NCBI RefSeq assembly: GCF_001921215.1
Contig: NZ_MSIF01000006.1
Span: forward strand, 62,001-126,000
Source: Actinophytocola xinjiangensis
GTDB taxonomy: Bacteria > Actinomycetota > Actinomycetes > Mycobacteriales > Pseudonocardiaceae
Reading direction: 5' to 3'
Length of the DNA: 64,000 nt
Position numbers and translations under genes: made by a program. Below the pieces are notes generated by a model. It saw only the letters and a program-made list of their open reading frames with translations. It did no database searches and was not told where the DNA came from. Shown piece by piece: positions 63,157 to 64,000 of this stretch; position 1 is the first letter of the stretch, and each line of letters opens with the position of its first letter.

Positions 63157-64000
63157 TCAGGGCAGACGCCACAGCGTGATCCCGTCGTCGGTGTACGTTG
63201 CGAGGGTCGCGCCGTCCGGGCTGAACGCGAGGCGTGGCGTGTCGACGTGGTTCGGCATCGTCGTGACCGTCCGCCAGGTGCCGGTGTCCCACAGCCGGAT
63301 AGTCCCGTCCTCGGCCGCGCTGGCCAGCAGCTTGTCCTCCGGCGCGAACGCCACCGCGCTCACCGGGCCGCTGTGCCCGGTGAGGGTCGTGACGACGTCC
63401 CCGGACGGCAGGGCGCGGATCTGGATGTCGCCGTTGCCCTGGCCGATGGCAGCCACGGTGCTCGCCGGGTCGATCGCGACCGAATTCGCGTAGTCCTCGG
63501 TCTCCATGGTGGTGACCGGAGTCCACGTCGCACTGTCCCAGTAGGTCAGCACCGAGGACGAGTACGAGCTGGTGAGGAAGTGCCCGTCCGGTGCGGCCAG
63601 GACACTGTCGTCCTGGTTGGGGGCGATGGGGTGCTCACCCGCGGGGGCGCCGGTGGCGGCGTTCCACAGTCGGAAGGCGGTCTCGGTCTTGGTGACAACC
63701 AGCTTGCTGTCCAGCGTGAACGTCCCACCCCCGCTGACGTCGGGCAACGGGAACTCAGCTGACGACACGGTTTCCGGGTCGCGGAGCAGCACGGTGCCGT
63801 CCCCGCCGTTGTCCACCACGATGCTGCGCCCGTCGGGGCTGATCGTCATGCCCAGCACGGACGTGTCGAACCCGATCGTCTTCGCCACGTCGTTCCTGTC
63901 GACGTCGATCAGGTGCAGCGATGGCGGCTGGTACGTGGTGACCACGAGGTACTTGCCGTCGGCGCGATAGGCCAGCCCGGTCGGGCTGCCCTCGACGGGA
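63157..64000 (-). CDS. WD40-repeat protein (5' part outside window)
   Basis: The reverse strand is open from the right edge to the stop at 63157, giving the last 280 residues of a beta-propeller protein. Repeats of about 42 residues are visible, for example SVLGMTISPDGRSIVVDNGG, SGPVSAVAFAPEDKLLASAA followed by EDGTIRLWDT, then RLAFSPDGATLATYTDDG. Such C-terminal propellers in actinomycetes are usually attached to a kinase, NB-ARC ATPase or protease-like domain that lies beyond the window. It probably mediates protein contacts. Confidence 0.85.
   Translation of the reverse strand, partial: PVEGSPTGLAYRADGKYLVVTTYQPPSLHLIDVDRNDVAKTIGFDTSVLGMTISPDGRSIVVDNGGDGTVLLRDPETVSSAEFPLPDVSGGGTFTLDSKLVVTKTETAFRLWNAATGAPAGEHPIAPNQDDSVLAAPDGHFLTSSYSSSVLTYWDSATWTPVTTMETEDYANSVAIDPASTVAAIGQGNGDIQIRALPSGDVVTTLTGHSGPVSAVAFAPEDKLLASAAEDGTIRLWDTGTWRTVTTMPNHVDTPRLAFSPDGATLATYTDDGITLWRLP

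Overview
The window is high-GC actinobacterial DNA. ATGA/GTGA-coupled operons, many GTG starts, LuxR-type LAL and UTRA-GntR regulators, Rv1733c, DUF1876 and Acg homologues and LAxTG anchoring suggest an actinomycete, possibly of the Pseudonocardiaceae type. The genus is inference. No rRNA, tRNA or CRISPR array was recognised.

Layout. (1) 1-2824: an HTH regulator leaving the left edge, two small conserved unknowns and a short HTH protein. (2) 2.8-6.4 kb: an AT-rich patch, unlike its surroundings, with a Schlafen/AlbA-type ATP-binding protein and a protein with a nuclease-like ExK motif; a candidate acquired defence module. (3) 6.7-7.4 kb: a decayed large serine recombinase. (4) 7.5-27.2 kb: an intact island for phytate and myo-inositol use. 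It holds inositol catabolism (iolA, a LacI regulator, iolG-iolE-iolC-aldolase-iolB-iolD), a secreted beta-propeller phytase, a GntR regulator, a Pit phosphate transporter with its PhoU-like DUF47 partner, and a divergent operon with an Fe3+/hexose-phosphate-type ABC importer followed by two HAD proteins and an inositol-monophosphatase-family enzyme. The double LacI operator in front of iolG recurs, slightly degenerate, in front of the phytase. (5) 27.3-27.9 kb: a second decayed recombinase in the same orientation, so the island lies between two relics.

(6) 28-56.8 kb: a DevR/DosR-type dormancy (hypoxia) island with universal stress proteins, CBS/BON proteins, Hsp20, Rv1733c-like, DUF1876, Acg-like nitroreductases, a Pat-type acetyltransferase, a DevS-like GAF histidine kinase and cation ATPases. 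Repeated GGGACC-type palindromes precede most of its operons. The island is decaying: the DevR-like response regulator has an in-frame TAG and a frameshift, and a YbhN-like protein, an Acg protein, two P-type ATPases and an LAxTG surface protein are also broken, while DevS, Pat, Hsp20 and the other stress genes are intact. A large LAL regulator and a secreted S8 protease lie inside the island.

(7) 57-64 kb: a class C serine hydrolase with a MerR regulator, then a scrapyard of IS256-type transposase tails, a third recombinase relic and a cytochrome P450 start. A secreted PL14-like lyase, a GNAT acetyltransferase and a WD40 protein leaving the right edge lie in or beside it.

Proposed working of the island: secreted phytase strips phosphate from phytate; Pit takes up phosphate; the ABC importer may bring in partly dephosphorylated inositol phosphates; the cytoplasmic phosphatases finish dephosphorylation; IolG-E-D-B-C-aldolase-A convert inositol to central metabolites. 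The first and last steps rest on recognisable families; the importer substrate is inference.
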